Part shown: positions 12,532-26,742 of the stretch, piece after piece
Layout of the letters: each line of letters opens with the position of its first letter
Numbering within the stretch: position 1 is the stretch's first letter
Origin: Rhexocercosporidium sp. MPI-PUGE-AT-0058
Taxonomy: Eukaryota > Ascomycota > Leotiomycetes > Helotiales
Reading direction: 5' to 3'
NCBI GenBank assembly: GCA_020746875.1
Contig: JAGTJL010000003.1
Span: 3,038,001 to 3,102,000, forward strand
Length of the DNA: 64,000 nt
Notes under the pieces: model-generated
Seen by the model: the letters and a program-made list of their open reading frames with translations, nothing else
The model's database searches: none
What the model was told of the DNA's origin: nothing
Made by a program: the position numbers and the translations under genes

Positions 12532-15500
12532 GTCATTGTGAGAAAGAATGTGTCGGACTTTTCCCGCCCTGTAAATAGACTGAAGTCGCAGGTATCCAAA
12601 TATAGCGTAGAGTAAACACTAACAAAAAAATGCTCCCCCTCTCCTTGCCAGAACGGAAAATTCCGAATAAGATGCACTCCCAAAGGCTTGCACCTTCGGC
12701 CTCTCGCAGTTCAAGTCTCTGCCGAAAACCGAGATCATCAAAGCCACTACCACCCTATTCCACCCCTCTCGCTGACTCGCTTAAAGAATCAGGCCATTTC
12801 TAACACCACAGAACTTGTTTACCAGGTGCGGGCGCACGCCTTTCTTGACTATGAACTACCTTCTCTCACCTCGTTTTCCTAGCTGGGTCATTGAAGCGGC
12901 GCCCTTCAGGCAGTTACCTCATGGCATATAGCATGCCATTAGCCGACGAATACGCTGGGTCCTCCATTTACTCACTTGACCGAAACACAGATTGATCATT
13001 GACAGCGATGTGATGTTTGCAAGCATGGAAACTAGATTAGAAATATCCCCACCATCTTTATTTGTCTCGATCATCAACATACCACAAAATTTTACGCCGA
13101 TAGGTGGCGGCAGTACAAGTATCTCCGTAAACATCATACGTTTTGATTTAGACCCTTCTTACTCTCGGCCCGCATAATCCACTGTACCGTGCGCCACGGG
13201 ATTTGGTGGTATGGTACGGTACTATAGAGGGTGGTGATATAGGCTGCAGCACCTTTGATTATGCTGATCGTTTATAGCGGTGCTACCATGGTCGGGTTTG
13301 GTGCAAGTGGGGTGGAGTTACATTGCATAGTGCCTTAATGCGACACATATGCATACCGTGCGTTTGTCTTCTTTGACGATGATTAATGAGCGTGAGTTTT
13401 ACTTCTGAGGACATTAAGCTGGAGGGGTGGATGGGTGACGAGAAAGGAAGGGCGGGAGCAGGCTGTGACGGGAATGGACGTGGGGGCGACAGGTATTAGA
13501 CTTGATGACTTGAAAATGTGCTGTTTGGTCGTGGAGCGAGATGACGGTGATAATCATGACAAGGTAAATGAGTCTCTGTTTCCGAGACATTACATTTATC
13601 TTTGCCGAAACGGTCGCGGCGTGTTCCTCTCTGTTTTGTGGAGGTTTTGGTGGCCTTTAGTTCTCAAATTGCTACAGTTGTTTAGGCGAACATCGTAGCC
13701 ACGGATAGGGTCCTCCCAATGTTCCTGAGGGCATACAGCACTTTTGTCATGGAGACTCTGCCTAGGTATATTCTCTGTTCTTAGTTTGATTTGGACAAAC
13801 TGTATTCAAGTGTGATTGCTGGTTCAGACAAAACAAACAGCTTCGCTAGGCTGGAGAACTATTAGACACGTTGGGATTCCAGGAGGAGATCGGGCCGAAA
13901 GTCACCAGCGAGTTGCGTAGTCTCTAGTCCACAATACCATTCATACAGTCCACTTGAATTTATCAAATTGATGAAGTGAAAAGTAGTATCCTACTGAATC
14001 TGTTTAGCGAAGAAGTCATAATAGACTTCGACACTCAGCTCTATAAAGTAGTCGCTGCAGAAAGAAAATAATAGCCTGCCGTAGCTCTGCAAAGTGGCAT
14101 GACATATCTCCACCAAAAACTAGCACGAGCCTCCAGCTTTTCCAAGCTGACCATCTTGATGTTTCCCTTCTACGGATTTCTGCCCCTCTGAGCATCCTCC
14201 ATTTCCATCCCTTCCCATCCTCGAAATTAGCTCAACTCTTGATACTTCCTCCGCAATCCGACCTACGGGCTATATTATCACCTCCGGAGGCTTCTTGTAC
14301 CCAAGCCGACCCAAAGCCAGCAGTATTCAGATGCCCGTCGCGAAAACAAGTTTTGGGACAGGTTTTCAGTGTCCTCTAGCCCGGCAGACCTAAAAACGAA
14401 TTTCCTCTGCATATACCTCGACGCCTCACGTCTGGAATACGCTGCTTCTGAACACAGACGATACAGGTTCAATATTGGGGAGAGAGGATGTGAGTAGTAA
14501 GAGGGTGACTCAATGGACATTCTGGAGAGGAGATAGAACGCAGACATGGACAGCTGAGAAGAGGACGTCGCAGATGCAGATGCAGAGGGTATAAGTAATA
14601 CAGAATGTTTTGCGAACGAACAACGGCGACTAAGAAGATCGAACTCGAAGCAGAAGGGAGATACAGGAAATAGAGAAGCACTCCCAAGGCGAGGGTACAG
14701 CGAAACCGAACCGCCCACAGAGTAACTAGTCAACGACCCAACGAAGAACGACGAATTCAATAAGAGAAGAGTAGATAGGGAAGAAGAGAAAGAGAAACAT
14801 ATCATGAGTGTATATATAGATAATATTTGCAGAGCCCTAGCTAGAGTCTCAAAGTGTCCCATCTGGCTGAGCTGGTATATACTCCGTCAAAGTTTAAGTT
14901 TTTCAATCCGATCCAGACCAAAGCAATCCAAAAAATTCGAATTCCCAAGCATGGTGACCTCTCAAAAAGCCAATCTATCAGGTAGTCGCGCAGACCGCTA
15001 TTTTATCCCATCCCATCCGATCCCAAATCCCATCCTTCCTGTGTCCCAAGTCCGTTGCATACCCAAACCTCATCCTGATCCCACATAACTAAGAGACCTA
15101 TCTTCAAATTACCCCTCACAACACAAGACAGCATAGCAATAAACCCCACCACCCGAGAATCGAAAAATAAAAATACCACACCCCATGTAAGCGCGAACCC
15201 CAAAAAAAATACAAGAGTAAAAATGACGAACGCGAAGCAAAAGCACCGGCCAAACACCATAAATGGATTTAGCCATCCGCCATAGACAAGCAAGTAGATC
15301 TGTTTTGGGAAACCCCTATTCCGTTCAATCCATCCGAGCTTTTATCAGCACCAATCCAATTCCATTTCCCCTCCCTAAATAACAATCTGTTTCAAACCCA
15401 GCCCAGCCAAGAGATGGCCGGTCGAAGTTGAAATCGGATAGAGAAATGCAGAAGAAAATTTATCTCGCTCGCTCGCTTTATTGGAATAATTGGAAGGAAA

Positions 15501-16007
15501 CAATGGATATTCAGCACACCGTAAAACATATTTCGTAGCTCGTTGGTCAACGTAAAAACATACCGCGACCATGACTCAGACAAGGATACTCATAGAAACA
15601 CTTCGATAGAGTCGAATAGAAATATAGAGACAAACTGCGCAATATTACCGTGTTCAATGATGAGAGTAGCCAAATGAATGAATTGTTGTTTGTGTCTAAT
15701 GACACGTGTTTTGGTGCTTGGTGCGTAGTTGTGGCGATGGTGACAAAATAATTATTGGGGTGGCTTAGTCAAGCACAGAATGACTCCTGATATGTGATGT
15801 TGACAGGTGCAAAAAGATAGACGAAGAACCTCCAGATGATCGCTTGATGTGACCAGAGCATGTGAATAGACGAACGGAACGCTTGCGCCGCCAAGTCCGA
15901 GTCTCAAACGAGAAAGGACTGATTCCTAGGTATATAACAATGTTGCCTCCTGTGTCCGAACGTGTAATTTTGCGGTGCATTGGTAAGTCTGTCTTGGTTT
16001 CCAAAGC
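12532..16007. other. Gene-poor stretch
   Basis: About 3.5 kb without a recognisable gene. The longest frame (14278–14862, minus) is Ser/Leu-rich without known motifs and is judged likely chance. The segment next to 16008 should hold the 3' UTR of the YDR124W-like gene. Confidence 0.4.
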
Positions 16008-17988
16008 TCAATTTTGCTGATGCAGGTGATGTTGCTGATGCTCATCCTTCATCTCGGGATGTTGGCCGAAGTGGCTGCTATCAGAGCTCAGGTAGTCTTG
16101 AAAGGCACTAGGGTTCGGCATTTGGTGATGAGGAGGACCTAGACTTCCTGTCCTGAGTTGATTGCCCAGAGCAGGGCTTGTATCATATCTGGCCAGTCCA
16201 TCATGGAATGGATGGACCGTTTGGCCTGTGTGGCTTGTCTGCTGCGGTTGAGGAAGGAGGGCGAAAGGCGGCAAAGATGCTTGCGGAGGCCCGGGATAGT
16301 ACTGGCTCACTGGCGCTGAAGTGACTGGGCTGGGCGACCATCCGCTTGAGAACATACTTTGTTGTGAACTTGGGAATGACGGAATGTAATTCCGTCGACT
16401 GGCATCTACGGTATTCGGACTGTGAGGCTGGTACTGATTTATGCCCCTGTAAGTCTGGTCCTCGTACCCCAATTGTTCCATTGAGGAGGTGGGATACCGC
16501 AATGGAAGACCGACGCGCATTGATCGCATGTTGTGCTCCTCAGCTGGCTGGAATTGTTGGTTTTGAGCCATGGGCGGAGATACAAGACTCTCGGGTGGGG
16601 TTGGCATGTGTATCGAGTTGTTGGCAGCATCGTCGTCTTGCTCATACTTGGTATAGGTCTCATTGTCGCCTTCCGAGTCATCATCAATGCCAACTGTGTC
16701 TCCATACCGAACGGGAATGACTGTTGTGACATCTAAATATGTCAGTGAAGGGAATCGCCTAAGATTGTATTCGGGACTGACCAATTTCACCGTTCTTGTA
16801 TCGTTCTTGGAATTTAGCGACTTTGAAAATCTCTTTAAGGAATGGACGCTTCTGCTCGTTCTCCGTATGCTCCTTATCGGCAAACCAGTTTGACATTGCC
16901 TCCATGGTAACCGCTTCCAGTGTCTTAACATTGAGCTTCAGCTTTTGCACAGTGGGACACTGCTTCTCGACTGGCTCAACGATCATCTTGAGAATGTGTA
17001 CAAGAAGGCGGATTCGTTCTATCTGAGTCAGTAAGTAATTTTCAATTTGCCACTTTTCGATGCTCACCGGGCTTGTAAAGATGATCGGGCTCCTTGTGCC
17101 GCACGGAGTTTTCGCCTTTGGTATTTGGCCACCATAGTGGTGCTCCACCATCCCCTTTCGTGTAAGGATGGTGGGTTTGCTTCTTGGGCTCCACCAACTT
17201 GACGAATGCCTTCCCCATGACTTTGCAGGCCGACTGCTGCATATCCTTGAAGCGAACATAGTAGAACGCTTCTACTTGGTCATCATCACCAATGATGAGT
17301 TCGTGCTTTTGCGTAGATTGTGCCACAGGGATATCGTCGTTCGACTTCTCTCTGAACTGTCCTGTATATCCCTTACGTCTCCTTTTGGCGTTCACCGAAC
17401 CGTCCCCCTCAGACTCCTCAGACCTAGATTTCCGATGATGACTTCGACCGATCTCCGATCCAGTACTGTACTTTCTTACATCTGAATCAAATTCGCTATA
17501 TCCCCCAGGATCTTGAGTGTATGCTTCACAACCAGTCAGCAACATGGATACGCCCTGCAACTGTGGAGACATACAAGAACTTTGATAGGCTTCGTTCCCA
17601 TCCGCTCTCAAGGCACTACTCATGAAAGATTGTCTGAACTGATCTGTGAAGAAGCGATCCCGATATGGCCTTAACGTCTGTGACGTGAAGGTCCGAGGTT
17701 CTGGTTCATCTGTCTGTACAATGAGTGCCCATCTTTTGAGGTTGGGAATCGCCACATAGTCCCTCAAGGCCGACTCAATTGTCTTCAACTTATTAATTCA
17801 AGCACTTTCTTGACGATGGATGATAAACTAACTTTGTCTGGGGGCCGCTGCACTGCAGTAATGAGGGGCAGCCGTTCTTGTGACGTATCAAGGAGCGTGT
17901 TTCGCTCATTGCGAGAGTAATTGTTCTCCCTCGGAGGATAGAACCCCCCTGGTTGTAAGGGAGGCGCACCAGGAGGTTGTTGAACCAT
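16008..17988 (-). CDS. YDR124W-like helical-bundle domain protein
   Basis: Matches by pattern the fungal family related to yeast YDR124W, which also occurs in the Aspergillus subtelomeric hrmA-associated cluster; its biochemical role is unknown. Model: exons 17988–17833, 17788–17068, 17018–16782 and 16732–16008, introns 44–49 nt, 612 aa. The helical bundle spans about residues 220–370 and contains VEAFYYVRFKDM, then GKAFVKLVEP and a helix beginning ERIRLLVHIL. Before it lies a charged linker with a basic block (KRRRK) that could be a nuclear signal. The last ~240 residues are Pro/Gln/Ser-rich and disordered, as in many fungal regulators. The start at 17988 is the first ATG with a coherent downstream frame. 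A nuclear regulatory role is inference from composition only. The upstream flank has no gene for about 8.7 kb. Confidence 0.82.
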
Positions 17989-20900
17989 TGCGATGCTATA
18001 TACTAGACACTTGAAGATGTCGAGCTCAACGTGACTGAACAGCGGTGTGGTGTACAAATCGAGTTGTCGTTTGAAAGATCATAAACGAAAATGCCCGTTC
18101 AGACAGAGGGAAGGGAATCTAGATAGATGTATGAGGGTCCAAGTGTGTGGAGCAGATTGAGTCTGGGCGGAAGACTGGCAGGACAATTTATTAGTTAGAT
18201 TCACGCATGCATGCTAGCGAGATCCAGGGGTTTTGAGAGAGTGGCTGATATCCAGAAGGGGACCAGAATCTAGACATGGAGGAAGAGAAGAAACAGGCGG
18301 ACGAACTGTAGATCTAGGGGTGTTTTCTCTCTCTTTGGAGAATATACATCAGAAGGTGCTGAGTGGTTGGTCGACTTGATCTGCTGCTCTCTTGTGCTGG
18401 GGTGGACGATGGCGTTTGTAATGGTGTTGGCTAAGGTTGCACAAGCCAGAAATCGAAAGCCAGAGGATCGAGGAGACGCAAGGATACAGCGAGGCTTGTG
18501 TGGAGAAGCTGGCAGCTTATACCACCATGGGAGGATATCGAATGAGGCGTGGTTGTCAGCTAGCAAGGGCAGATCCCGACCGAGACAGTCTTTCCCTTAC
18601 CGAGACGAGACCCGTCTAGGCCGATTGAGCCGGACACCTTTTCATGAAACGGGTGAGCTGATGCTGAGAAAAGGTGCTGGAGAAAGTCGAGTCAAGTCGA
18701 AAGTTGAAGTGATGGCGGAGGTGGGAGGATGCGAGAAGATAGGAGGGCGGAGGGGCGCTACGCAACCTTTCGGCTTGCTTGATTGCTTGCTTGAGCTGGG
18801 CTGTGAATGGAATGCAATGCGGGCTTGGACTTGCGCTGCCAGATGCTGTGTTTGATTACCTTACCCCTCTATAATCACACGCTCCCGAGAGGAACGGTTG
18901 CGTGAGACATCCGCCGTTCTTGCTCCTACGGAAAGCGGCAGTAGTCGACGAGCCTCGCCGACCAGGCTGGCCAATCCTGCCAGTCTTTGTCCGGAAGAGG
19001 TAGCAGGTACGTACTCCAATACTTGGGCACTCCAGATACCGTGGTGAGTGAGGCTCGTCCTTTCGTGGTCCTGTGGCCTCTTTGAGAGCTGGGTAACGGA
19101 AGAGGTGAGGGCGGTGGGTAATCCGTCGATCCCTGGAACAGACAAGGAAACGATGTAAGACCAGCGACCTCAAACTGCGGCCCAAGGTGCTGCAAATTTA
19201 TGGGAAGATGAGCAGCGGAGGCTGAAGCGGGTCGTGAGGTTATAATTATGCTCCGATCGATCTTTCGGAGAGGTGGGAAGAAGTGACAGATCTGGCGATG
19301 TTTTCAGATGAAAAGCAGCAAGAGTGTGCTGCAGAGCACTTGCCCGAAAACTTATATATGTGGAGAACAAGCCCGCATGAAAAATAGCATCCTGAACGCA
19401 AATCGGTCCCCCTGTGGTGGTGTCGATGGGCTGCAGGCCGGCCTGGGATCCAAGGAACCAGGCCAGAGGACAAGGTACAAGTGCAAGTGCAGCAACGGCT
19501 CAAACAAAGGTCAGGGGCCACCGACAGGCCCGTACACACGTATGATGGGAGTACTGGACTGCTCTGCCACTGAGACTTCTACTTCGTCGTGGCTCTGCTG
19601 TTGCTGCTGTGTTCGCTATTGTGATGCATATCGATGATTACGACTGCTCGATGAGAAATCTAGTAGGCTCACGGGCAGTCTGGAGCCATGCAGTACCACA
19701 ACTGAAGAGAAAGGAAGCACGCCAGTGCAGGACAGCCAGCAAAACATCTGTCTGTGTTTGAATTTTGAATTTTGAAGCACTGAGCAAGACACGCACCAGA
19801 CCCCGTAATTACCAAGGCTGCACCTTCCAGCAATCTGGGTCAAACTTTGGACTGTCCACCAATCAATCAGGGGCGCCGCCAAGGTGTAATTGGCCGTTCG
19901 CAACAGGGACAGACTCCGTGGATCATCGCAGAGCGCAGGTAGCGGTTTGCAGCAAGGGAGAGGGGATCATCTCCTCCAGACAAGTGTTAGTGTTGAGAAG
20001 GGGAGCCAGGTAAGATCGGGACGGGTTCCTGGATGAGCTGCAGAGCACAGCTCAGCACAGCACAGCACAGCACTTCTGCTTTGCATCACCTCCCCGAGCT
20101 TACCTGGACCTGGTCCCCCAAGGCCAGCTGCGTCATGTAATTAGTTCATTGGTGGTTGTTGAGGAAAGGGTCTGCCCCAATCGGCAAAAAACCCCGAGTC
20201 GTGCTCAATTCTCGTAATCAACATTGGCCGGTGGATTGGTCCACGACAGCTCGTTGTACTTTCTTTGTTTGGTTCCGACCAGACCAGCCAGGGCGTCTTT
20301 GCAACCCCAAAAGTGAGGGGTGGAAGCCAGCCCATAGGTCCGAGTCCCGCTCCGGCCGGTACGGTACCTGGGGTGGTATCATATGCTATTAAGAGGACAC
20401 GATCGGAAAGGGGGCCCATGAGAAACAACACAAGCTCGGGAGAACTAAGAGCGGTGATGTATTTACTGTATATCCAAACGTGGGGTTCGTGGGGGGTCAG
20501 TCAATGCCTGTCTCGGGTGAGATGCTCACGGCCTTGAATCTCGATGTGAAGGTCTGTGAGCGTCGAAGAAACCCGCCTGGGGAAATTATTATGGGCCCTG
20601 GCTGATGCTGCGAGATAGGTTCTTAGGAGCAAGTCATCCTGATCCCAAGCAAGCCGTCCATACTTCTGGGAAAAGCAGGTAACCATAAATAACATGGGGC
20701 CACTATTTGCGTGTGTGGCGGTGGATTCGACAACTCGGGAATATCGAATAATTACCACTCACCCGCTGCGGATATACTGTACGTGCTAGGGTTTGCTGTA
20801 CATCGATCGAGGCATGGCCTGGCCGGGCCTGGCCTGGAAGGATACTTATTTTGCAGTCCCGGCCAGTAAAAGGAGGTCAGATCTTAGAGGCTAAGGGTCT

Positions 20901-23900
20901 TCGTAGTCTGGCTAGGGGTCCTTTGCCTTGCCTAGAGTGAAGAAGCGTAGAGTACAGGAGCCGATCGTCTTCCTAGAAGTCAGCCACAGGCTCCTGCAAT
21001 TGAAGAGCTAAAAGGGGGGTAGTGCTGCATGAAGCGTCGGTGCAGGTGTGAAAACGGTTTAGTAGAGGCGCACTCGCGTGTCTACTAAGCCTGCAAGATG
21101 GCGGATCTAAATAACGGCCAAGGACTTGAATGTGATTTGTGATTTGATTATTTGACTTGACTGTCTTGTCCGTCTTGTTCCTCTTCGTGGAGTGGAGTGA
21201 GTGGAGGAGTGGAGGAGTGGAGCTGATTACTGTCCATGGCGCTGCGGCAAGCTCGATCCGGGCCCGTAGTGGGTGGAGCAGCACTAAACGCACAGGCTTG
21301 GAACGACCCTGCTGCGCGCTATGAGCTACCCGTCCCGGAACTAGGCCTGAATAGAGATGCAGTTGTTGACAGCGGACCCCGATGAGACTTCCAAGTGAGT
21401 GTGAGTCCGTACCTTTGGGTCTGTCACTGACAAGCGAGGCAAAGCTATGGACAGACATGTGCACGCCAGTACTGGGGAGAACATGCAAGGAAATGAAGGA
21501 GAGGTGAGGGACGCCAGGGGATGGGAGGCCTCAGGTTGTAGGAAGTCTCATTTGAGGCTCAGTCTCGTCTCGCACAAGGAGCTCTCGGACTTCAAACTCA
21601 AATCCTTCCCGAATGCTTGCCGATTTGGTCAAACACTTGCTTCTGCAAAATGTAGGCAATCGTACCCGACCCCTTCCCAACTCAAAACGCTGGTTGATCC
21701 ACGCATATACCGTGCATGCTATAGTCATATGCCCTGACTGCTATCGTTCGTCTGGAAACAGAGCAAGCATACTATCAAACGCAGAAGCGGAAACTTTTCC
21801 CCACGTGTAAATAAAGTATGCAATCGACCTGTATTACGACAGAATTTAATGCACAACGATTCTATAATATCAATAAAAGACTGATATGGTGCCCCCCCGG
21901 CGTGTAGAGATGTTTCCATGGTGCTTTCCCGGGATAAATGAATGCATGCCGAGGCCGAGGCCGAGCAGGCACGTGCCTGACGGACGGCAATTAGTGTATA
22001 CAAATAAAGAGAGATGTGATAATACCCCCTGGGCAAAATACATAGTCATAAGAGATGACGATATACCCCATCTGGGCATGAACCGTGTGGAGAGAAAGGG
22101 CCTGTGGTCGTCCTACAGTACCGTCGTCCTATCCTTACATCATCGTCATCATCACATCAGCTTCAAAACTAACACTAGCCGCTGTCTCTCCTACCTCACA
22201 GCCAAACACAACTCCACTTAAATCAGTATCCATATCCAAACAAGACGCATCCAAGACAATACTGCACTATTTACCCCTCGACTGACCTCGAGCCCCACAA
22301 TATCCTGCCATCCCGCTCTCTGGCGGACCTCATCTCCAGTTCCCCGACCCAATAAACACGCACGCGCGCGCAAGACAGCTCGAAGCCACTGGCGCCACTG
22401 TGTCCGCGCCACTATGCCCACTCCTTTAATCTTCGCGAGATTTGAAAGAAAAGAAAGGAAGGAAGTCACTTCTCATATTCTGGTAGTCAACGGGTACCAG
22501 ATCTGATCTATGTTGGATCGCCACTACTTACCCGCTGACAGGGCAGGGCCCGGGGCTGAGGCCGCCTCGCCTAGCGGACTCTAGCGTGCAGAAATATATT
22601 TTCTTTTTAGCGAGCGAGCCTAGAGCAAAATCAAACAACAAACGGATAGACAAGCAAACAACAGGCGTCGCACGCACAGTACAGCTGAAGATTGATAAAC
22701 TATCATGCACCAAGATCCGAGGACGGGATGAATGCGCCAACCACCAAGTCTGTCAGCCACTGACAACCGTGCTTCACCCCGAAATGCACGATAGTGGATT
22801 CGATCCCTCCCGGATTCATCGTCCCTACGATCCGTCGTCCAATACTTTAAGTCGCGCTGCCGCCCTTCTCCTCACCGGGTTCCTTTGTTTTTCGCTTTAT
22901 AAGCGCCACGTGGTCCTCTTCCGGGGAAAGCAAACAACCGCTTCATCCGCCGAGTAAATTATTCACAAAAGCAACGAGCGCGACGTACAGTACAATGCGG
23001 TATGCGAGCGATGCAAAACATGGGGACCGCGATCTAAGTACGCCACCTTCGTATGCCCTTGTCACTAAACCCAGATTCTCCCACGCGAATCCTCGGAATC
23101 TACCGCAGATTAGAACGTGGATCAGCAAAAAGAAGAGGAATAGCATAGCCAAGACCAGGAGTAGAGCGTCCGCAAAGAGAGTCGTGCATATGACAGCATG
23201 CCTCAATTTGGTTCCGTTGATTTCCCGATCGCGTGGCTTTGTTACGCTTTTGCACTTCTGCTCTTCATTTGCTCCTTGTTTACTTTTTTGTTCTAGCCCT
23301 TCAAAATAGATGTGTATGCCCGATCCCCTATTGTGCGGATTTTCCCCCTTGACGGGAGGTTGTTTGACTACCGCCATGCAATTTTCTTTTCAGGTCTCAC
23401 GGCCTGCTTTCCGCGGACGCTAGACAAAAATGCCTTTTCTTATCCTGTCCTAGATTACCATCCAATCTCAACTACCTTTCCTTTTCGTCATGATATCCGG
23501 GGAAATCGCCAGTGGATCTAAGACTCTCCTTTCGGCTACCCATATGTGGCCGATGCTTCAGCCATCAAGCTCAGTCCAATGTCTTGTAAATGTCTTGTAA
23601 AATGTTTAGGAGGTTTCATTTCAGCGCGCAGTTGTCGCTGATATCGTATCGCGTATTAAGCTTCGGACATCTAGAGGTCCGAAAATAGCTTGTCTCTCCG
23701 TAGCCCACCAGTTCTTGAATTCGTGGGGGTCGTGCTCTTCATAAACCAATCCCTCGATCTGGGTCTTCTGATATGCTTTCAAGAGCGAGAGAAACGCGGG
23801 GAAGTCCCAAGCCTATTGGACAGTCACATACATCTCGCTCCTCTGATTAATTGTCATCTTGGTAGAGATTACTGGGGGAAAAAAATGACGAAAGCAGAAT

Positions 23901-26742
23901 GATCCAGCATAAACAAGATTGGCTTTGTTTGATGATTAATGGTTGTCCAAATTCTCAAGTAAAGTTTCACCAACAAGAAACCCCCTTAGCATCGCCGCTT
24001 CGTAGGCTTAGTACCTTCCTTCTGCCTGTCAAGAAAAAATCCTCAAGCAACTAAGTACCTCCGTACCTCCGTACCTCTCTCTAACTTCAAAAGTCGCTCC
24101 AAGGACAACATCTAAAAATCTATTTCTCATTTCGTACACCGCGTTTCCTTCCCCAGCCTTTCCGGCCCCTGGCAGGATGCATTACACCCGAATCCTTCAT
24201 CAGAGTCCTTCCCAACCATCATCCCAATACCACCACACCTACCTAATGTCAAGACTATGAACGTCACAATTTTGAGTTAATCTCCACAGCCTCGCATATC
24301 CGTCAATCGCATATCGTGCCGAACCTAAACCACTTACCCATCCCAGACTCCATCTCACTCCCAATCCCAGAAAACCCATGCTCCACGCCCATAACCAACG
24401 AAACAAAACGCAGAATCACCAAGGCTCGCTCCACATGATTGCATATGCAGCATTCTGTACAACCGTAGGTTACACAGGACCCAACTCCGAAATACGGTAA
24501 CCAACCACGTTTCTTGGCACCTCGAAGTTCTCGAGCAAAACGCCTTCTGCGAGCCAAACAGCCCTCAACGTCGCTGTACAACCCATCCCATCCCATCCCA
24601 GCCCAGCCCATCACTATCTATGTTATATACACTCTCTTCAACTTCCCCTTCGAATCATCCACTCGTCCCACGCACCACGCCGCGGAACCGGGCTCCTCCC
24701 CGCAAAAAGGCCGTACGACATGATCTCGAACTCTCAAAATGCCATGTAGGCTATCGATCTGCCCCTCATTTCTCCTTTCTTTTCCCCCCTCCAAGAGTTC
24801 ATACCGCTTCTCTTCTCCCCTGTCATTTCATGTTGTGCGGACCACCCACCCCAGCCGGAAGCAAGTACCCAGCCTTCCGTCGAGTACCTCCGAATGAATG
24901 CCATGGTGACGAAGGAGGAGCCTTGCACATTAGCATCGCACGACATGCACTTCTGCCTCTTTGCCATGATGAAGGAGATGAGTGGTCGGAGATTTGGTCC
25001 TTGAAGTTGGATACCCTTTCAACTTTACCTCCATCCACTTTCCTTTCCGGTTCATCATGCATTCTTCTTCCTCTACGCTACATACCATCCTTCATCTCAT
25101 CCGACTCCCTAGCCATCATACTTCCACCCTCCAATATTTTACTTTCCTCCAAGTCAGCCCAGGCTAATGCGTGCCGAACCTACACAGCCAACCACTTGCA
25201 AGCAAAGTTGCACAGAAATTCAGACAGAGAGGAGATTTATTTCTAGTTTACTCGTACACAGCCTCCACTCCGATAGATGCAGCAGAACATATGCCAAGAG
25301 AGCTGTCAGGCGGGCATTCCACATGGCACGACATCCACCAACGTCCACCAACCCACCTGTTCGTAATGAATAAATCCAATCACCCGCACCTCAACATGGA
25401 AGATCTATGCCTCTAAATGCTCATGACTCAGAATTAGAGGGGGGGAGGGGGGATTTTTTTTTAAAGAAAAGAGGGGGGAAGGGTGGAGGTGGATCCCTGA
25501 GTAAAGAAAGCAAGTAAGCAAGCATCTTCTGCCGAATATTGAGATATAGTTCGTTACATTTGTATGATGTAAGTAATCAGTAGTAATCCTCCTCGCTCGT
25601 ATCCACATTTCCGAGGTCCTGGATACACAACCCAGCGTTACACGAGCCTTATCGCCCCTTCCTCTCCCATATAATAACACCACCCTACCTACTACCCCAG
25701 TGTCGATTTCCACAATCGACTGTATCGCTATTTGAAAGATAGTACTGTATAGTACCTAACTAAGATGCAGAAATTCGTTTGTCAGCGTGCTCAATTTGCA
25801 ATAGCAAGCAACGGCATCATCAACGCCATGGTTGAGTGAACAATAATTGAAATCCCCACTACATAACTGCACTTCTCTTAATCTTCATCCTCGAAATTTG
25901 GTACTGGTACTGCCTGTCCACTCTACATCCGAATATCCCGTACCATAAGGCCAAATCATTGCAACCTAAGCCAATGTAAAACCGACGCAGTGACTTATGA
26001 TACGACATGCCATCTCCCAAGTCAAAACCCCCATTTTCCTTCTCAACTCAATTTCCCCAGTCACATTCTGCTCAAATCTTCTTCAGTATGAACACTCCCC
26101 GCTTGTAACCCCCAAACTCCAAATACATAAATGCCTAAAGATTCAAGCGCCCAAACATTCAGCCAGCCAGCTCTCTACTACGCTTGATATCCATTGCTCC
26201 GAATCCTACACCCCCCCACACCCCCCCCCTCTTTCCATCCATGCACCCTTCCAACCACCCCTCCACCCCATCAACGCAGCCAGCCGAAGTTCCGAAGCAC
26301 TGCATCCCATCACAACCCCATCACAACCCCATCCACCGACAGCTCCTGACCCTACAAAAGTATGTTACATACCTGCATCGATGCAAGTAAAGACATGTGC
26401 CCCTATCCAACCTGCAACCTCCACCCACTTCGGAAAATATCACCGGCGCTTTTCTTCCTCACGGCAATTAAATCCATTGGATGGTATGATCCAATGACTC
26501 CATGACTGCATGTATCCATCACCACTACCAACACCACTGGTACGGGAATGTGAACCTACACAGACGGAACGTAGAAAGGCGGAACCTAGATAGCTGCTCG
26601 ATGGAAGGAACTATAGCTTTTCAAATTCATTTCACTTCAATCCAGTACATGCAAATCTACTCTACCCTACACGTTATTCATTCTCAACAATGCCATTTTT
26701 CATTTCCCAATCTATCCACACAAAATCACCTTGCTCTCTCGC
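17989..26742. other. Long non-coding region (about 8.7 kb)
   Basis: The longest gap in the window. Frames exist (for example 208 codons at 24620–25246 and 166 codons at 25997–26497, plus) but they lie in C-rich, low-complexity DNA and show no motif, signal peptide or splice structure. A 144-codon minus frame at 22943–23377 has two hydrophobic stretches but nothing recognisable. Short tandem repeats occur at 20053–20073 (CAGCA), 21183–21220 (GGAGTG-like) and 24588–24612 (CATCC-like). The region may be the extended promoter of the YDR124W-like gene or hold a non-coding RNA; neither is shown. Confidence 0.4.
20053..20073. repeat. CAGCA pentamer repeat
   Basis: Four perfect tandem CAGCA units plus one base. 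Simple sequence, no gene context. Confidence 0.8.

Noticed and set aside
12640..12720. tRNA T-arm-like GTTCAAGTC
   Set aside because: No matching stems and no A box at the right distance.
14278..14862. 194-codon minus frame, Ser/Leu-rich
   Set aside because: No family, no clear membrane layout and no splice structure; likely chance.
18367..18855. 162-codon plus frame
   Set aside because: It starts at TTG, not ATG, and shows no motif.
22943..23377. 144-codon minus frame with two hydrophobic stretches
   Set aside because: Possible small membrane protein, but nothing supports it beyond length and hydrophobicity.
24620..25246. 208-codon plus frame with an ATG
   Set aside because: It lies in C-rich low-complexity DNA where stops are rare, and has no motif, signal peptide or splice partner.
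25997..26497. 166-codon Pro/Ser/His-rich plus frame
   Set aside because: Composition follows the C/A-rich DNA; judged chance.
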